NCBI RefSeq assembly: GCF_963678635.1 | Contig: NC_087063.1 | Span: 33,416,682 to 33,480,681 of the forward strand | Length of the DNA stretch: 64,000 nt | Reading direction: 5' to 3' | From: Symsagittifera roscoffensis | Taxonomy: Eukaryota > Xenacoelomorpha > Acoela > Convolutidae | In this document: one piece after another, positions 43,739 through 48,702 of the stretch | Numbering within the stretch: position 1 is the stretch's first letter | How the letters are laid out: each line of letters starts with the position of its first letter | Made by a program: the position numbers and the translations under genes | The notes under the pieces: generated by a model | Database searches by the model: none | What the model saw: the letters and a program-made list of their open reading frames with translations, nothing else | What the model was told of the DNA's origin: nothing

Positions 43739-44841
43739 TGTATGTATGTATGTATGTATGTATGTATGTATGTTTATGTATGTATGCAGGATGTATGTAT
43801 GTATGTAAGCTTGTATAGATCTATGTATGCAGGGGCGGATTTAGGGAGGGGGCGGGGGGACGCCCCATTCCCTCAGGGATTCGACCCCCTGCCGACGCAA
43901 AGGGTGCCCCTTTGGTACTTTTTAAGAAATCAATTTTTGCCCGACCGACCCTAAATTTTTTCTAAAGGCTCTTTTGGCACCAATTTATACTAACTTTGAG
44001 GGGGAGCGCGCGCCAAAAAAAAACGCAAATTTTTTTGTCAAAATTTTTCAAAAAGTGCCCAAAAACGGCTATTTTGACCTGTTTTTTCAAAAGTTTGCCT
44101 GCGGTGCAGAAAGTTTGGTGAAAACAGCGTCTTTTTAGTGATTTAGGAGAGCTCGGAAAATCAATTTTGTCGATCGACCAATAAAAAAAGGTCGTCAAAA
44201 ATTTTTTAATATACCCCTTGAGAAAATCCTAGATCCGCCCCTGTATGTATGTATTTATTTTTTATTATGTAAGTGAAATAATAATGCATTTGTCAAAAAG
44301 AGATTTTTTTAAAAACGTTAAAAATTTTATGTTGAAAGTGTTTTGTGTGTTGTGGTTGTTAAAAAGATAAAAATGCCATTTTCAATTTCCAAAAAAATGA
44401 ACCGAAAAAAAGTCTGTGACAATCTTGTATTCCGAGCCAATTTAGTTAGTTTTTATGAATCTTAATTTCAGCTGAAATCCTTCATGCCGATTCTTATCAT
44501 TAATTGTCCGTTAATGAACCTGGTTAACCTGTCCTGTAGAAGTTGATGATTTGCTCAAATGCTCCTGGATGTCTATCGAAAAAAAAGAAGCGCTGGTCTG
44601 CGTCATACTCGACACAGTTCTTGAGTGGATTTTCGCATAACCAATACAGTCTTGTGTCAGGAATTGTATGCAGAGTACTTCTATAAGTTTCGTGTTTGAT
44701 TCCGCCGACATTGATCACAATTCGCTCGTCGATATTCGTGTCGTGTTTTTTTTTCACTGAAGTCCCACGAGAGATGTCCGATTCGGCAACGCTCCCTATC
44801 GACATGCCGAAACACGCATTGGTTGTACGACGGGATAACAT
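1..44841 (-). CDS. Shaw/Kv3-type voltage-gated K+ channel alpha subunit, eight exons, 3' end outside window
   Basis: This gene encodes a pore-forming subunit of a tetrameric plasma-membrane potassium channel. Exons in coding order are 44841-44529, 23925-23776, 23622-23465, 22428-22227, 22033-21730, 20326-20221, 19644-19476 and 22-1 (continuing left). The phases agree at every junction and give about 474 residues in the window. Visible parts are a T1 domain at about residues 38-150 with the HX5CX20CC zinc motif (H108, C114, C135, C136), S1 at about 208-230 ending FCLETH, S2 with FCPNK, S3, S4 at 376-394, S5 at about 412-435, and the pore TMTTIGYGD at about 463-471. T1 resembles the Shaw/Kv3 family, and RASAKEL after S4 matches my memory of fly Shaw. 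The start ATG has an in-frame stop upstream. The S1-S2 loop is long, with NTT and NNT glycosylation sequons. The donor after the S4 exon reads GG, not GT. No other Kv class fits T1 as well. Confidence 0.9.
23..2386. other. Last Kv intron, left part; no gene seen
   Basis: AT-rich intronic DNA with short unsupported open frames only. Positions about 1750-2060 match a dispersed repeat listed separately. I see nothing else definable before the assembly gap. Confidence 0.5.
1750..2060 (+). repeat. Dispersed repeat, unclassified, copy 1 of 3
   Basis: This stretch shares an ordered series of words with 25650-25990 and 54010-54330: GCTC..GCTCAAAAATAGAC, then a TTTCAAAC..GTTTTTCT segment, then GATTTTG followed by an A-rich run, then GGTCGGAACAA. 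The copies are diverged and no terminal repeats are obvious. Confidence 0.5.
2387..2586. other. Assembly gap (200 N)
   Basis: A run of exactly 200 undetermined bases ends about 40 bases upstream of the start codon of the first ABM gene. Its 5' UTR or promoter may be missing. Confidence 1.
2629..3664 (+). CDS. ABM-domain (antibiotic biosynthesis monooxygenase fold) protein, copy 1, two exons
   Basis: Exon 1 is 2629-2718 (30 codons, begins MGEVRVHA) and exon 2 is 3473-3664 (63 codons and TGA). The splice sites are ACCCAG|GTAATA and TTTTAG|AAAGAA, phase 0. The 93-residue product is one ferredoxin-like ABM domain: strand VRVHASLIV, helix FLSAAKKLV, then [20 protein letters not shown] and a TEHVKRF helix. 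ABM proteins are small, usually dimeric, and include quinone-handling monooxygenases such as YgiN; the substrate here is unknown. No signal peptide or membrane segment is visible. It lies antisense inside the last intron of the Kv gene and has a paralogue 12.6 kb downstream. AATAAA follows at 3811. The intron contains a hAT-like MITE. Confidence 0.85.
2718..3388 (+). mobile_element. hAT-like MITE in intron of ABM copy 1 (element about 2918-3388)
   Basis: From about 2918 the sequence reads GGGGCGGATCTAGG, then GATTTTCTCGAGGGG, then the GTCGACCAAATTGATTTTC and CTCTCCTAAATCAC words common to this family, and CCCCCCTCAAAATTAGTATA near 3125. The right end near 3375 (TCCTAGATCCACGTTG) is a degenerate inverted copy of the left end. 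The copy is old, and the boundaries are approximate. Confidence 0.6.
3665..4499. other. 3' flank of ABM copy 1; nothing further seen
   Basis: AT-rich intronic sequence with the poly(A) signal and no other supported feature. Confidence 0.5.
3811..3816 (+). promoter_or_regulatory. Poly(A) signal AATAAA for ABM copy 1
   Basis: A canonical AATAAA lies about 147 bases after the TGA stop on the same strand. Confidence 0.5.
4500..7690 (-). mobile_element. Decayed LINE (non-LTR retrotransposon) with endonuclease and reverse transcriptase remnants
   Basis: The minus strand has an APE-type endonuclease remnant: [11 protein letters not shown] near 6350 (the family's LGDFN motif) and [11 protein letters not shown] near 5935 (the usual HAPLK segment at the end of the domain). 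Downstream, near 4850-5130, are reverse transcriptase pieces: [11 protein letters not shown], a VVLFAGD form of the active-site strand, and [18 protein letters not shown], the YLG motif at the thumb. Stops and frame changes are frequent, and much of the RT core between 5200 and 5800 is not recognisable. The order EN then RT fits a Jockey/CR1/L2-type element; I cannot settle the clade. It lies in the last Kv intron, in the sense direction of Kv. Confidence 0.7.
7691..8849. other. Intronic stretch, no gene seen
   Basis: AT-rich sequence without supported coding regions. It may include decayed ends of the neighbouring LINEs. Confidence 0.4.
8857..9500 (+). mobile_element. LINE reverse transcriptase fragment
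   Basis: The plus strand reads [13 protein letters not shown], then [28 protein letters not shown] and [10 protein letters not shown]. These match the RT order of the DH..L segment, the SGVPQGSVLGPLLF motif, and the F/Y-ADD catalytic box with a serine at the first position. [11 protein letters not shown] and a K..FGRK segment follow. The frame is interrupted by stops. It is a 5'-truncated LINE of Jockey/CR1-like type, and the opposite-strand open frame at 9105-9287 is its shadow. Confidence 0.75.
9524..10179 (+). mobile_element. hAT-like MITE, full length, nested in LINE (unit 1)
   Basis: It begins CAGGGGCGGATCTAGG and ends CCTAAATCCGCCCCTG, which are inverted repeats. It is flanked by a perfect 8-bp duplication TTGGCAAC (9516-9523 and 10180-10187), as expected for hAT elements. 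An internal segment of about 150 bases starting GTCGACCAAATAGAC is repeated twice. It has no transposase. Confidence 0.9.
10841..11490 (+). mobile_element. LINE reverse transcriptase fragment, duplicated copy
   Basis: This is the same RT fragment carried in the second duplication unit, nearly identical base for base, including the interrupted frame. It therefore arose by duplication and not by an independent insertion. Confidence 0.75.
11508..12163 (+). mobile_element. hAT-like MITE, duplicated copy (unit 2)
   Basis: The same element is carried along in the tandem duplication. The left flank is GTGGCAAC and the right is TTGGCAAC, so one base of the inherited target-site duplication has changed. 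Confidence 0.9.
12800..13850 (+). other. GC-richer coding-like block, probable retroelement remnant
   Basis: Base composition shifts clearly away from the surrounding AT-rich DNA, and long lysine/glutamate/serine-rich open stretches occur. The best continuous one is 12983-13447 (154 residues); a second follows at 13603-13797. The motif [16 protein letters not shown] near 13520 resembles the basic segment ending in RYG seen near the C-terminus of many LTR-retrotransposon polyproteins. That supports, but does not prove, a decayed retroelement. I see no integrase or reverse transcriptase core here. It is broken. Confidence 0.45.
13851..14388. other. Intronic stretch, nothing identified
   Basis: There is a short 60-codon open frame at 14038-14220 without recognisable similarity. 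No other signal is seen. Confidence 0.4.
14389..14848 (+). repeat. Tandem duplication, two units of about 242 bp
   Basis: CTTTACTAAGATAACACGAC begins at 14389 and again at 14631. Both units run through a T-rich tract to TTCGAACGAGAG. They differ by few substitutions and by T-run length. Confidence 0.9.
15262..19104 (+). CDS. ABM-domain (antibiotic biosynthesis monooxygenase fold) protein, copy 2, two exons
   Basis: Exon 1 is 15262-15351 (30 codons, MGEVRVHA) and exon 2 is 18898-19104 (68 codons and TGA). The splice sites are ACTCAG|GTTCGC and TTTCAG|AAGGAG, phase 0. The 98-residue product is a single ABM domain with [22 protein letters not shown] and TEHVRLF. Exon 1 is 19 of 30 residues identical to copy 1, and the intron is at the same codon, so the two are tandem paralogues. 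This copy has a longer KEEED loop and a basic C-terminal tail (VYVKVKEES). The intron is 3.5 kb and carries an AT microsatellite and three MITEs. AATAAA follows at 19325. Like copy 1, it is antisense within the last Kv intron. The biochemical substrate cannot be read from the sequence. Confidence 0.88.
15872..15935 (+). repeat. Fragment shared with the interior of the hAT-like MITE
   Basis: GAGCATGGCCTTTTGCTTGC and the next 25 or so bases also occur at 9766-9810 and in the duplicate near 11750. This is a short isolated piece without MITE ends. Confidence 0.6.
16286..16654. mobile_element. MITE with 7-8 bp target-site duplication, family 2
   Basis: The left end GGGGCAGTACAGCAGTGCCG and the inverted right end (read as GGGGGCGTTCAACAGTGCCG) form terminal repeats. 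Flanks are CACGCAAT on the left and TACGCAAT on the right, so seven bases are duplicated. Inside the left half the word GTGCCGAAAAT occurs three times. An 8-bp duplication would suit a hAT-type element. It lies in the intron of ABM copy 2. Confidence 0.65.
17119..17181. repeat. (AT)n microsatellite
   Basis: An uninterrupted AT dinucleotide run of about 62 bases abuts a TA-flanked MITE that probably inserted at one of its TA sites. Confidence 0.97.
17182..17386 (+). mobile_element. TA-flanked MITE, hairpin-ended family, copy 1
   Basis: It starts GGACCAAGTTAACATCCTCC and ends GGATGTTAAATTGATCC, with TA on both sides. A second, inverted copy of the end word follows directly after the left end, so that end folds back on itself. 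TA flanks suggest a Tc1/mariner-type partner. There is no coding capacity. Confidence 0.8.
18271..18472. mobile_element. MITE family 3 (CATTRCGAGGCCAAACTG), copy 1
   Basis: This 202-base element begins CATTGCGAGGCCAAACTG and ends CCTCGTAACG. Its interior (AACAAGG.CGCTGCC, TTTCTTTGATCGTT, CATACAGACAC) matches 48392-48599 along its length. The terminal repeats are worn in this copy. Confidence 0.75.
19325..19330 (+). promoter_or_regulatory. Poly(A) signal AATAAA for ABM copy 2
   Basis: A canonical hexamer lies about 220 bases after the stop codon of ABM copy 2. Confidence 0.5.
19476..19644 (-). CDS. Kv exon 7: S5 and pore helix
   Basis: The acceptor GTTAG|GAACTC starts S5 ([19 protein letters not shown]). 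The turret contains DVPPPNEFD, and the pore helix [12 protein letters not shown] follows. The exon ends in phase 1 at ATCG|GTTAGT, which splits the first glycine of GYGD. Confidence 0.92.
19983..20160 (+). mobile_element. TA-flanked MITE, hairpin-ended family, copy 2
   Basis: The left end is a perfect hairpin: a 27-base arm from ACCAAGTTAACATCC to TAAAC, a 2-base AC loop, and the complementary arm. CAATCAGAATCGAGCATTTT and ACATGCAGCGCTTAGCAAAT, shared by all copies, follow. The right end is truncated. It sits in the Kv intron between the S4 and S5 exons, 61 bases past the non-canonical donor. Confidence 0.85.
20221..20326 (-). CDS. Kv exon 6: S4 voltage sensor and S4-S5 linker
   Basis: The acceptor GCTTAG|GTTTAT starts 35 codons: [20 protein letters not shown], then [15 protein letters not shown]. 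With the split R376, the sensor has R376, E379, K382, R385, R388, K391 and R394 at every third position. Glutamate therefore occupies the position equivalent to Shaker R1. The RASAK|EL junction requires the exon to end at CCAAG, where the next bases are GGAAGA and not GTAAGA. Confidence 0.88.
20400..21060. other. GC-balanced block in a Kv intron
   Basis: Composition differs from the flanking AT-rich intron, and several overlapping open frames exist on both strands (largest 142 codons on plus, 85 on minus). The minus frame contains [17 protein letters not shown], which faintly resembles a zinc finger. I assign no function; an old transposon fragment is the likeliest explanation. Confidence 0.3.
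21730..22033 (-). CDS. Kv exon 5: S1-S2 loop, S2 and S3
   Basis: The acceptor CTTCAG|ACAACC and the donor CTCAG|GTTAGA enclose 304 bases. The exon encodes the rest of a long extracellular loop with an NNT sequon, then S2 ([19 protein letters not shown]) and S3 ([17 protein letters not shown]). The acidic residues of S2 and S3 that pair with S4 charges are present (E in SIELL, D in NIVD). The exon ends inside the first S4 arginine codon. Confidence 0.9.
22227..22428 (-). CDS. Kv exon 4: S1 and start of S1-S2 loop
   Basis: The acceptor TTCTTCAG|GTGCTC is strong. The peptide begins [22 protein letters not shown]. With this acceptor the distance from DPYSS to FCLETH is 20 residues, the same as I recall for vertebrate Kv3. 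The extracellular loop carries an NTT sequon. The donor TCCA|GTACAAG is inferred because it keeps phase with exon 5, and it is the least certain junction in the gene. Confidence 0.82.
22789..22853 (+). repeat. Short tandem duplication, about 32 bp x2
   Basis: TTTATGTATTTTAACAAATT with ATTRTATCACT appears twice in direct succession. Confidence 0.85.
23465..23622 (-). CDS. Kv exon 3: T1-S1 linker
   Basis: This exon runs from CTAG|GCAAGG to CAAAG|GTCAAA and encodes 53 residues. The first part is a charged serine/glutamate-rich linker (SSSEQSDSD). It ends with [19 protein letters not shown], which matches the conserved pre-S1 segment of Kv3 channels (LWALFEDPYSS-like). It ends in phase 0. Confidence 0.88.
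23776..23925 (-). CDS. Kv exon 2: second half of T1 with zinc site
   Basis: The acceptor TTTTAG|GTAAAC and the donor GAGG|GTAAGA enclose 150 bases. The peptide runs [17 protein letters not shown], then [15 protein letters not shown], and contains the full HX5CX20CC pattern that coordinates interfacial Zn2+ in non-Shaker Kv T1 tetramers. The phase joins exon 1 at a split glycine codon (residue 105). Confidence 0.93.
24040..24205 (+). mobile_element. hAT-like MITE fragment
   Basis: It begins CAGTAGCGGATGTCCGGGGG, then carries the family's CGACCCAAAGGGTCCCCCTT and TTCTAAAGGCGACTCCGGCG words and TATATACTAATTTTGAGGGG. The remainder is lost. It is in the first Kv intron. Confidence 0.7.
24206..28923. 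other. First Kv intron, repeat-poor stretch
   Basis: No supported gene. A dispersed repeat copy lies at 25650-25990. A 121-codon minus-strand open frame at 26443-26808 has no recognisable family and no flanking splice pattern that I trust. Confidence 0.4.
25650..25990 (+). repeat. Dispersed repeat, unclassified, copy 2 of 3
   Basis: It shares the GCTCGCTTTACTCGCTCAAA, GGTTTTTCTCGACACTTG and GTCGGAACAAACAG word series with the other two copies. Confidence 0.5.
28924..29200 (-). repeat. Dispersed repeat, inverted relative to 57727-58022
   Basis: The reverse complement contains TATTAACGCGTAAGCGGAG, TAATCCGTCTTAGAAATCGT and TACTTTATATGGCGTGTGGG in the same order as 57727-58022. About 80 percent of bases match by eye. 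It ends exactly where a TA-type MITE begins. Confidence 0.85.
29201..29382 (+). mobile_element. TA-flanked MITE, hairpin-ended family, copy 3
   Basis: It begins GGACCAAGTAAGCAACCTCC and ends GGATGTTAACTTGATCC, with the shared interior CAATCAGAATCAAGCATTTT. The left fold-back is badly worn, so this is an older copy. Confidence 0.75.
29784..29930 (+). mobile_element. hAT-like element, left end
   Basis: It starts CAGTGGCGAATCTAGGATTT and continues with the family's GGGGAGGGCGGATTTT, ACGACCAAATTGATTTTC and GAGCTCTCC words, then stops matching near 29930. No matching right end is adjacent; a family right end is found 9 kb away at 38935. Confidence 0.7.
29931..34959. other. First Kv intron, 5 kb without recognised genes
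   Basis: AT-rich sequence with many short open frames and none with a recognisable domain. A local direct repeat of about 65 bases (TTTTACCAATT.., TCAAGTTGGCTTA, TTATCAAAAAA) occurs at 30717-30846. Confidence 0.4.
34960..38830 (+). mobile_element. Fossil of a Polinton-like element: protein-primed family B DNA polymerase region
   Basis: Short peptide pieces in the correct order match the protein-primed DNA polymerase B genes of Polinton-like elements: C2H2 zinc-finger-like segments near 35060-35330, pieces of the exonuclease region near 36400-36780, a [14 protein letters not shown] segment near 37050, GDYHNVYLK near 37215, and a palm/thumb region near 38230-38600 including SSYPRDHP and NKKVPLKL. 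I see no integrase, packaging ATPase or capsid gene around it. The copy is clearly broken, with many (more than ten) breaks, and is therefore old. It lies antisense to Kv in the first Kv intron. Confidence 0.85.
38912..38935 (+). mobile_element. hAT-like element, right end
   Basis: CCCCCTAAATCCACCCCTG is the right terminal repeat of the hAT-like family. It is followed by ATTTATAT, which matches six of eight bases with ATGTAAAT preceding the left end at 29784. Confidence 0.55.
38936..41077. other. First Kv intron, no gene seen
   Basis: AT-rich sequence with only short open frames lacking recognisable domains. Confidence 0.45.
41078..41301 (-). mobile_element. TA-flanked MITE, hairpin-ended family, copy 4
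   Basis: This copy is in the opposite orientation. The right-hand end is the perfect 27-base-arm hairpin with a GT loop. The other end has GATCAAATTAACATCCTCC followed by a second copy, GACCAAGTTAAGATCCTCC, in direct orientation. The shared interior is recognisable, and TTA/TTTA flanks allow a TA duplication. Confidence 0.85.
41302..42372. other. First Kv intron, no gene seen
   Basis: Nothing beyond AT-rich intronic sequence and short unsupported frames. Confidence 0.45.
42373..42635. mobile_element. MITE family 4 with about 38-bp terminal inverted repeats
   Basis: Both ends, read inward, give ATCCCTAGTCGATCAAGGGA followed by GGTTATCTTGCAAGATCTT, perfectly matched over about 38 bases. The interior contains six or more copies of TCTTGCAAGA or close variants, itself a perfect palindrome, in direct and inverted arrangement. 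There is no open frame of note. The target-site duplication is unclear. Confidence 0.85.
42694..43078 (+). repeat. Tandem duplication, two units of about 192 bp
   Basis: TAGTTAGCCATGATTTTCTT begins at 42694 and again at 42886. Both units continue through TTGTTCTTTATGTTTGGTT, TTTAGCCAGATTGTTCAAAA and ACTCCAGATAATTGC. They are diverged by more than ten percent, so this duplication is older than the LINE one. Confidence 0.9.
43329..43829. repeat. (GTAT)n microsatellite
   Basis: About 500 bases of GTAT repeats carry sporadic substitutions (GTAC, GCAT, CCAT). Long Met-Tyr-Val-Cys and Thr-Tyr-Ile-His open frames on both strands are products of the repeat and not genes. It is interrupted on the right by a MITE and resumes briefly at 44244-44258. 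Confidence 0.97.
43830..44243 (-). mobile_element. hAT-like MITE, full length, inside the GTAT microsatellite
   Basis: It begins CAGGGGCGGATTTAGGGAGG and ends CCTAGATCCGCCCCTG, 414 bases. Both flanks are TATGTATG (43822-43829, 44244-44251), a perfect 8-bp duplication, though the repeat background makes this match easy to get by chance. It has the family's shared words in the opposite orientation to the 9524 copy. Confidence 0.9.
44529..44841 (-). CDS. Kv exon 1: start codon, N-terminus and first part of T1
   Basis: This exon encodes 104 residues plus one base. A 36-residue N-terminal tail precedes the T1 core, which contains [11 protein letters not shown], then [10 protein letters not shown] and IINFYRTG. 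The donor is ACAG|GTTAAC, phase 1. An in-frame TGA lies upstream of the ATG, so this is the first possible Met in the frame. There is no long Shaker-type N-terminal inactivation peptide in this exon; an upstream alternative first exon cannot be excluded. Confidence 0.92.
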
Positions 44842-47800
44842 GGTAAATGTTTTAAACGAGATTCAAGCTTCACTTTGTTGAAATTTTGGGGAAAAAAAGA
44901 TAAATCAATGGCGATTATTTTCAGAATTATTTATCATTTGAACTAGACGTAAGTTTTACTCTGATATCATCTATGAAGCAATAAATGCTCTATGTTTCAA
45001 TTTTAGTTACTTGAAGCTGATCAGCATACAGCAAGGCTTAAGTTCTAAATGTTGCATTATAATTAAGTTGAAAAAGCAGAATGTATGAAATCCATCAGAA
45101 GCACAAGATCAATAGGGGAAAGTAACTGAATAAATAATAGGGAGAAATTGTTGTAATATTCTTCTGTTTGATGACAGATGTAAATGGTAATACCTGGCGC
45201 TATAGCACCGTTCCTTCATCACATCAAAACAATCACTTTTCATTGGCTACATGCAAACGAAGCTTAACTGCAGGGAAGGGATTCTAAATGTAGTTTCACT
45301 TTACATCATCAAACCATATTATTTCTAAAACTAAAAAAATATATATATACTTTTTGAAAAACAATTTAAACAAAAAAAATTTCTTTTTCAAAAAGATATA
45401 TTCATTTTTCTTAAGGTTGCTCCAAAAGTGACTCGGTTGCGATAGTTCTGCAAAAAAAATTGGCGCTTAATTTCTCTGACTTGGCTGTTTTTGCTGAAGT
45501 TGGGTTCAATTTATCGCTCAATAAAGATACGTTATAAATATAAAAGTGCGCCTGGTTTGTGTGTGTTTCTGCTTTAGGTGACGAAAAGAGCCGCATACCT
45601 TGACCACGGATTAATCAGGCATAAATATTGTTTTTTTTTCCACCAAAGTGCCTCGAGTTATTCGATTTTTCAATGCATTATTAACGCAGATATATTCTTG
45701 CAACTTATTATTATGTTTAATTTTACTATGAAGAAATGAAGAAAATCTGCCAACCCGTGAAAGTGTTTAATTTACTTTGTAGAAATGAAGAAATTTTACA
45801 CTTCTGGGGTAAAGACTGTTTTGACGTATTTCAGTTTTGACCCGATAGTTGACATGAAGAGTCATATAGCACTTTCGTCGAAACAAAACTTAAAAAGTAA
45901 TGAGTGATTCAGAATTTGAGAAGTGTATAAAATTACTAGAAATAAGTAATTGACAAAATTTCTGATAAATTACTCTACAAAAAGGCAAGAATAGTTCAAC
46001 ATTTTTCCGCTACAAGTATGTAAATAATTTATCGGATTAAAAAAAGGTTGGGTTTTGCTAGTAAAACTGAAATGTTGCGCATTGAATCTATCTGCGAATA
46101 AAAAAAACGGCTGTCAAAAAATAAACTGAGAGGTAATTTTAAACGGATCATCAAATGAAAAGACAGTTCAAGTTAGCATGCCGGAAGGGTTTTTATTGCA
46201 CCCAAACAAAAGGGCGAAAGAGAATGGTGAGATTGGAATAATACCAACGAAATAGGTACTGTTCAATTATTTGTCACAAAAATGGTAAGTAGGCCACACT
46301 TTCCCAATTCATAGCCATTTTTTATTCCCAAAACAACGATTCCTACTTATACTACCCCCAAACCCACCTAGATGTTTATTATTCGACTGATTTTCTTTGG
46401 AATTATAGCGCTTCTTTGTGACTTTGAGAGAAAATTAGCAGAAATGCTATTGGGTTTTGAAACAACCTCGAAGCGAAAACAGAGTTATACAAAAACAATA
46501 TAAATTGCTGTAGTTTTCAGTTGGAACATAAGAACTCGTCACAATTTTGGGCAAGCTTCCAGTCAAATTTCTGAAACGTTTAGCGGAAAGTCATAAACAT
46601 ATTTAAGAGAAGTTTAGTTTCAGATATAAATAATATTTGTTAACATTAAGCTAATTCAGATCATTAGAGGGAAAATTTAACTCGTTATTGCTGAAAACGC
46701 CACAAAATATGCTTTGTATTCAATCATTAGGTTTTCATGGCTTCAATAATAAATTCGTACGCTACCTTCCGGTTAAAATGAAGGTGAAAAGAGCAGTGAA
46801 CAATTAAGTATTCATATAAAAAAGAAATGGTACACTATATAATAATATTGGTACGAATGTGCAACTTGTGCATTTTCAGGGGCGTTTATTATTCATGGAA
46901 TTGCGTTTTACTTGTGTTAGAGCAGACAACAACACTTCTGGTGAAGGTAAATTTTCAGCCGTTAATTGAGCCAAAAATCATCTCAAATGCAGAAACTGAA
47001 ATATTGTGTATGTGTAATATGTATAATGATTTAGATTTGCAAAAAAAATTAAATTTTTATAAAAATTTAATTGTTTGCGAAACTAGATATTCTGATTTTT
47101 CCGGGAAAATTTAGGAATATGAAGACTTGTTTTAATCCAAAAATGAAATTTTTCCGGCTTAATAAGTATACTGAATTAAATTCTTTGTTCTGACCCGCGA
47201 TTTTGCCAGTTTTTTTCAAACAAAAGTTCAAAGGCAATCTTTGTGCTCCATAAAATAAAAAGTATGTGTCAAAAATTTCATTTTTTCGGAATTGATGAAA
47301 ACGTATAATGATATCTTTTACGTCAATTTTGACACAAGAAAACGAAGACGGATTTGAGTGGGTGAGCTAAGAGGAGAGAAGGGTCGTCATTTAAGTGATC
47401 GACTTCAATATAACTAACGCAGTAGGACTCATTTTGACAGGATAAACTCACTTAACAGAATAGTCTGCATGACAGAAAAAACCGATTGCCAAAAATTACT
47501 GAAGTACTGAAGTATTGAAAGAATTTGGCCAAGAAAAATCGAGGCATTTGTTTGGTTAGAAATTTTCAGCTATTTAGACCTTCTGACGTAAAATCAAGGA
47601 ATTATTTCTGCCGTTATCAGCTGCAATTATACAAATCTGTCAAAAATGTCTATTGTAAAAATGATTTATGTTCATCGAACTTTCTTGTTTTTCTTTCCCA
47701 AAAAATAATGGGAAACGATTAGGTTTGTTGTTTCTTTTTCAAAATAACTCTAAAAATTTGAGAGCTCGAAGTCGAACTAATTGAGGATTGATGAGAATTT

Positions 47801-48302
47801 ATGAAGAAATATGAATCACTGCAGCGTGAAACAAAACAGTGAACTCATCAATCACCATTAAAAATCCCTGAAATGGCGCAAAAAAGTGGGAAAAGTAGCT
47901 GCGAAATTAAAAGAGAACAGCTAAGATATATCACCCAGCTTTTTTGCCTCCACGGACTGAGAGTTTTTATAGCAGAGTGGATGAAAATACATAAAAAAGA
48001 CATTCTGTGGAGGATGCGTCCTTAAGAGCGGTTGATTTAATTGAATTGTGGAATTCCACTTTATAGATGCTAATTCAACCCGATTGCCAATCCAAAGATT
48101 GTTGTTGGGCGCCAATACAATAAGTATAAATCGACTTCGCAAAAAAGCATAGAGAACGCAGGGGGCTCTTTGCTTGCATTAAGATTGTCATAAAAATATT
48201 GAAAACCAACCCAATCGAAAAGCATAAACATAATTGAAAAAAACCATAGAAAGATGGTTTGTACAACTAGTTTTTACAAACCATCCCAGCAACCGGCTAT
48301 CC
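44842..48302. other. Kv 5' flank, 3.4 kb, no gene seen
   Basis: The Kv promoter and any 5' untranslated exon should lie here, but no core promoter element stands out from the AT-rich background. The open frame at 46827-47114 (95 codons) is not recognised. Confidence 0.4.
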
Positions 48303-48702
48303 TATATTCTAACTAGGTTTGTACAATCTATGCACAACCAACTAAAAGAATTTAAAACATTATTAAAATGTGTTGAATTAAAAAGGCTGTTCATTACGAG
48401 GCCAAACTGTGTAGTTTGTGAAATGTGAGCGGATTCCACAACAAGGCCGCTGCCTTTGTTCTTCTGTTGTTCTTTCTTTTTCTTTGATCGTTTGGAAAAA
48501 ATTTATACGAGTCTAAAGATTTTTTATCGAATCTAGGAACATACAGACACAAGACACAAAATTGTAAGACAATCCAGTGATCAGTTTGGCCTCGTAATGC
48601 TCTAAAACTAACACGAACAGTTAATGATCGGTCATGTGGTAAGCTGACTGGTATCTAATCAATACCAAAGGTCAAACTGAATATAATACTAAAGAAATCA
48701 CA
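48303..48702 (-). repeat. 3' LTR of the Ty3-type fossil, carrying a nested MITE
   Basis: This is the partner of 53471-53671. Without the 208-base MITE at 48392-48599 its length is about 192 bases, close to the other LTR. The minus-strand outer end starts TGTGATTTC. Confidence 0.65.
48392..48599. mobile_element. MITE family 3, copy 2, inside an LTR
   Basis: Perfect 18-base terminal inverted repeats CATTACGAGGCCAAACTG bound a 208-base element. The interior matches 18271-18472. The partner LTR near 53555 is the empty counterpart of this site, since TTGAATTAAAA continues there to CTAAAACTAACAC without the insert. Confidence 0.88.

Noticed and set aside
43329-43829. CRISPR-like regular repeat
   Set aside because: It is a tetranucleotide microsatellite in a eukaryotic intron, without spacers.
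43156-43954. Long Met-Tyr-Val-Cys and Thr-Tyr-Ile-His open frames on both strands (up to 220 codons)
   Set aside because: They are translations of the GTAT microsatellite, open in every frame because the tetranucleotide contains no stop.
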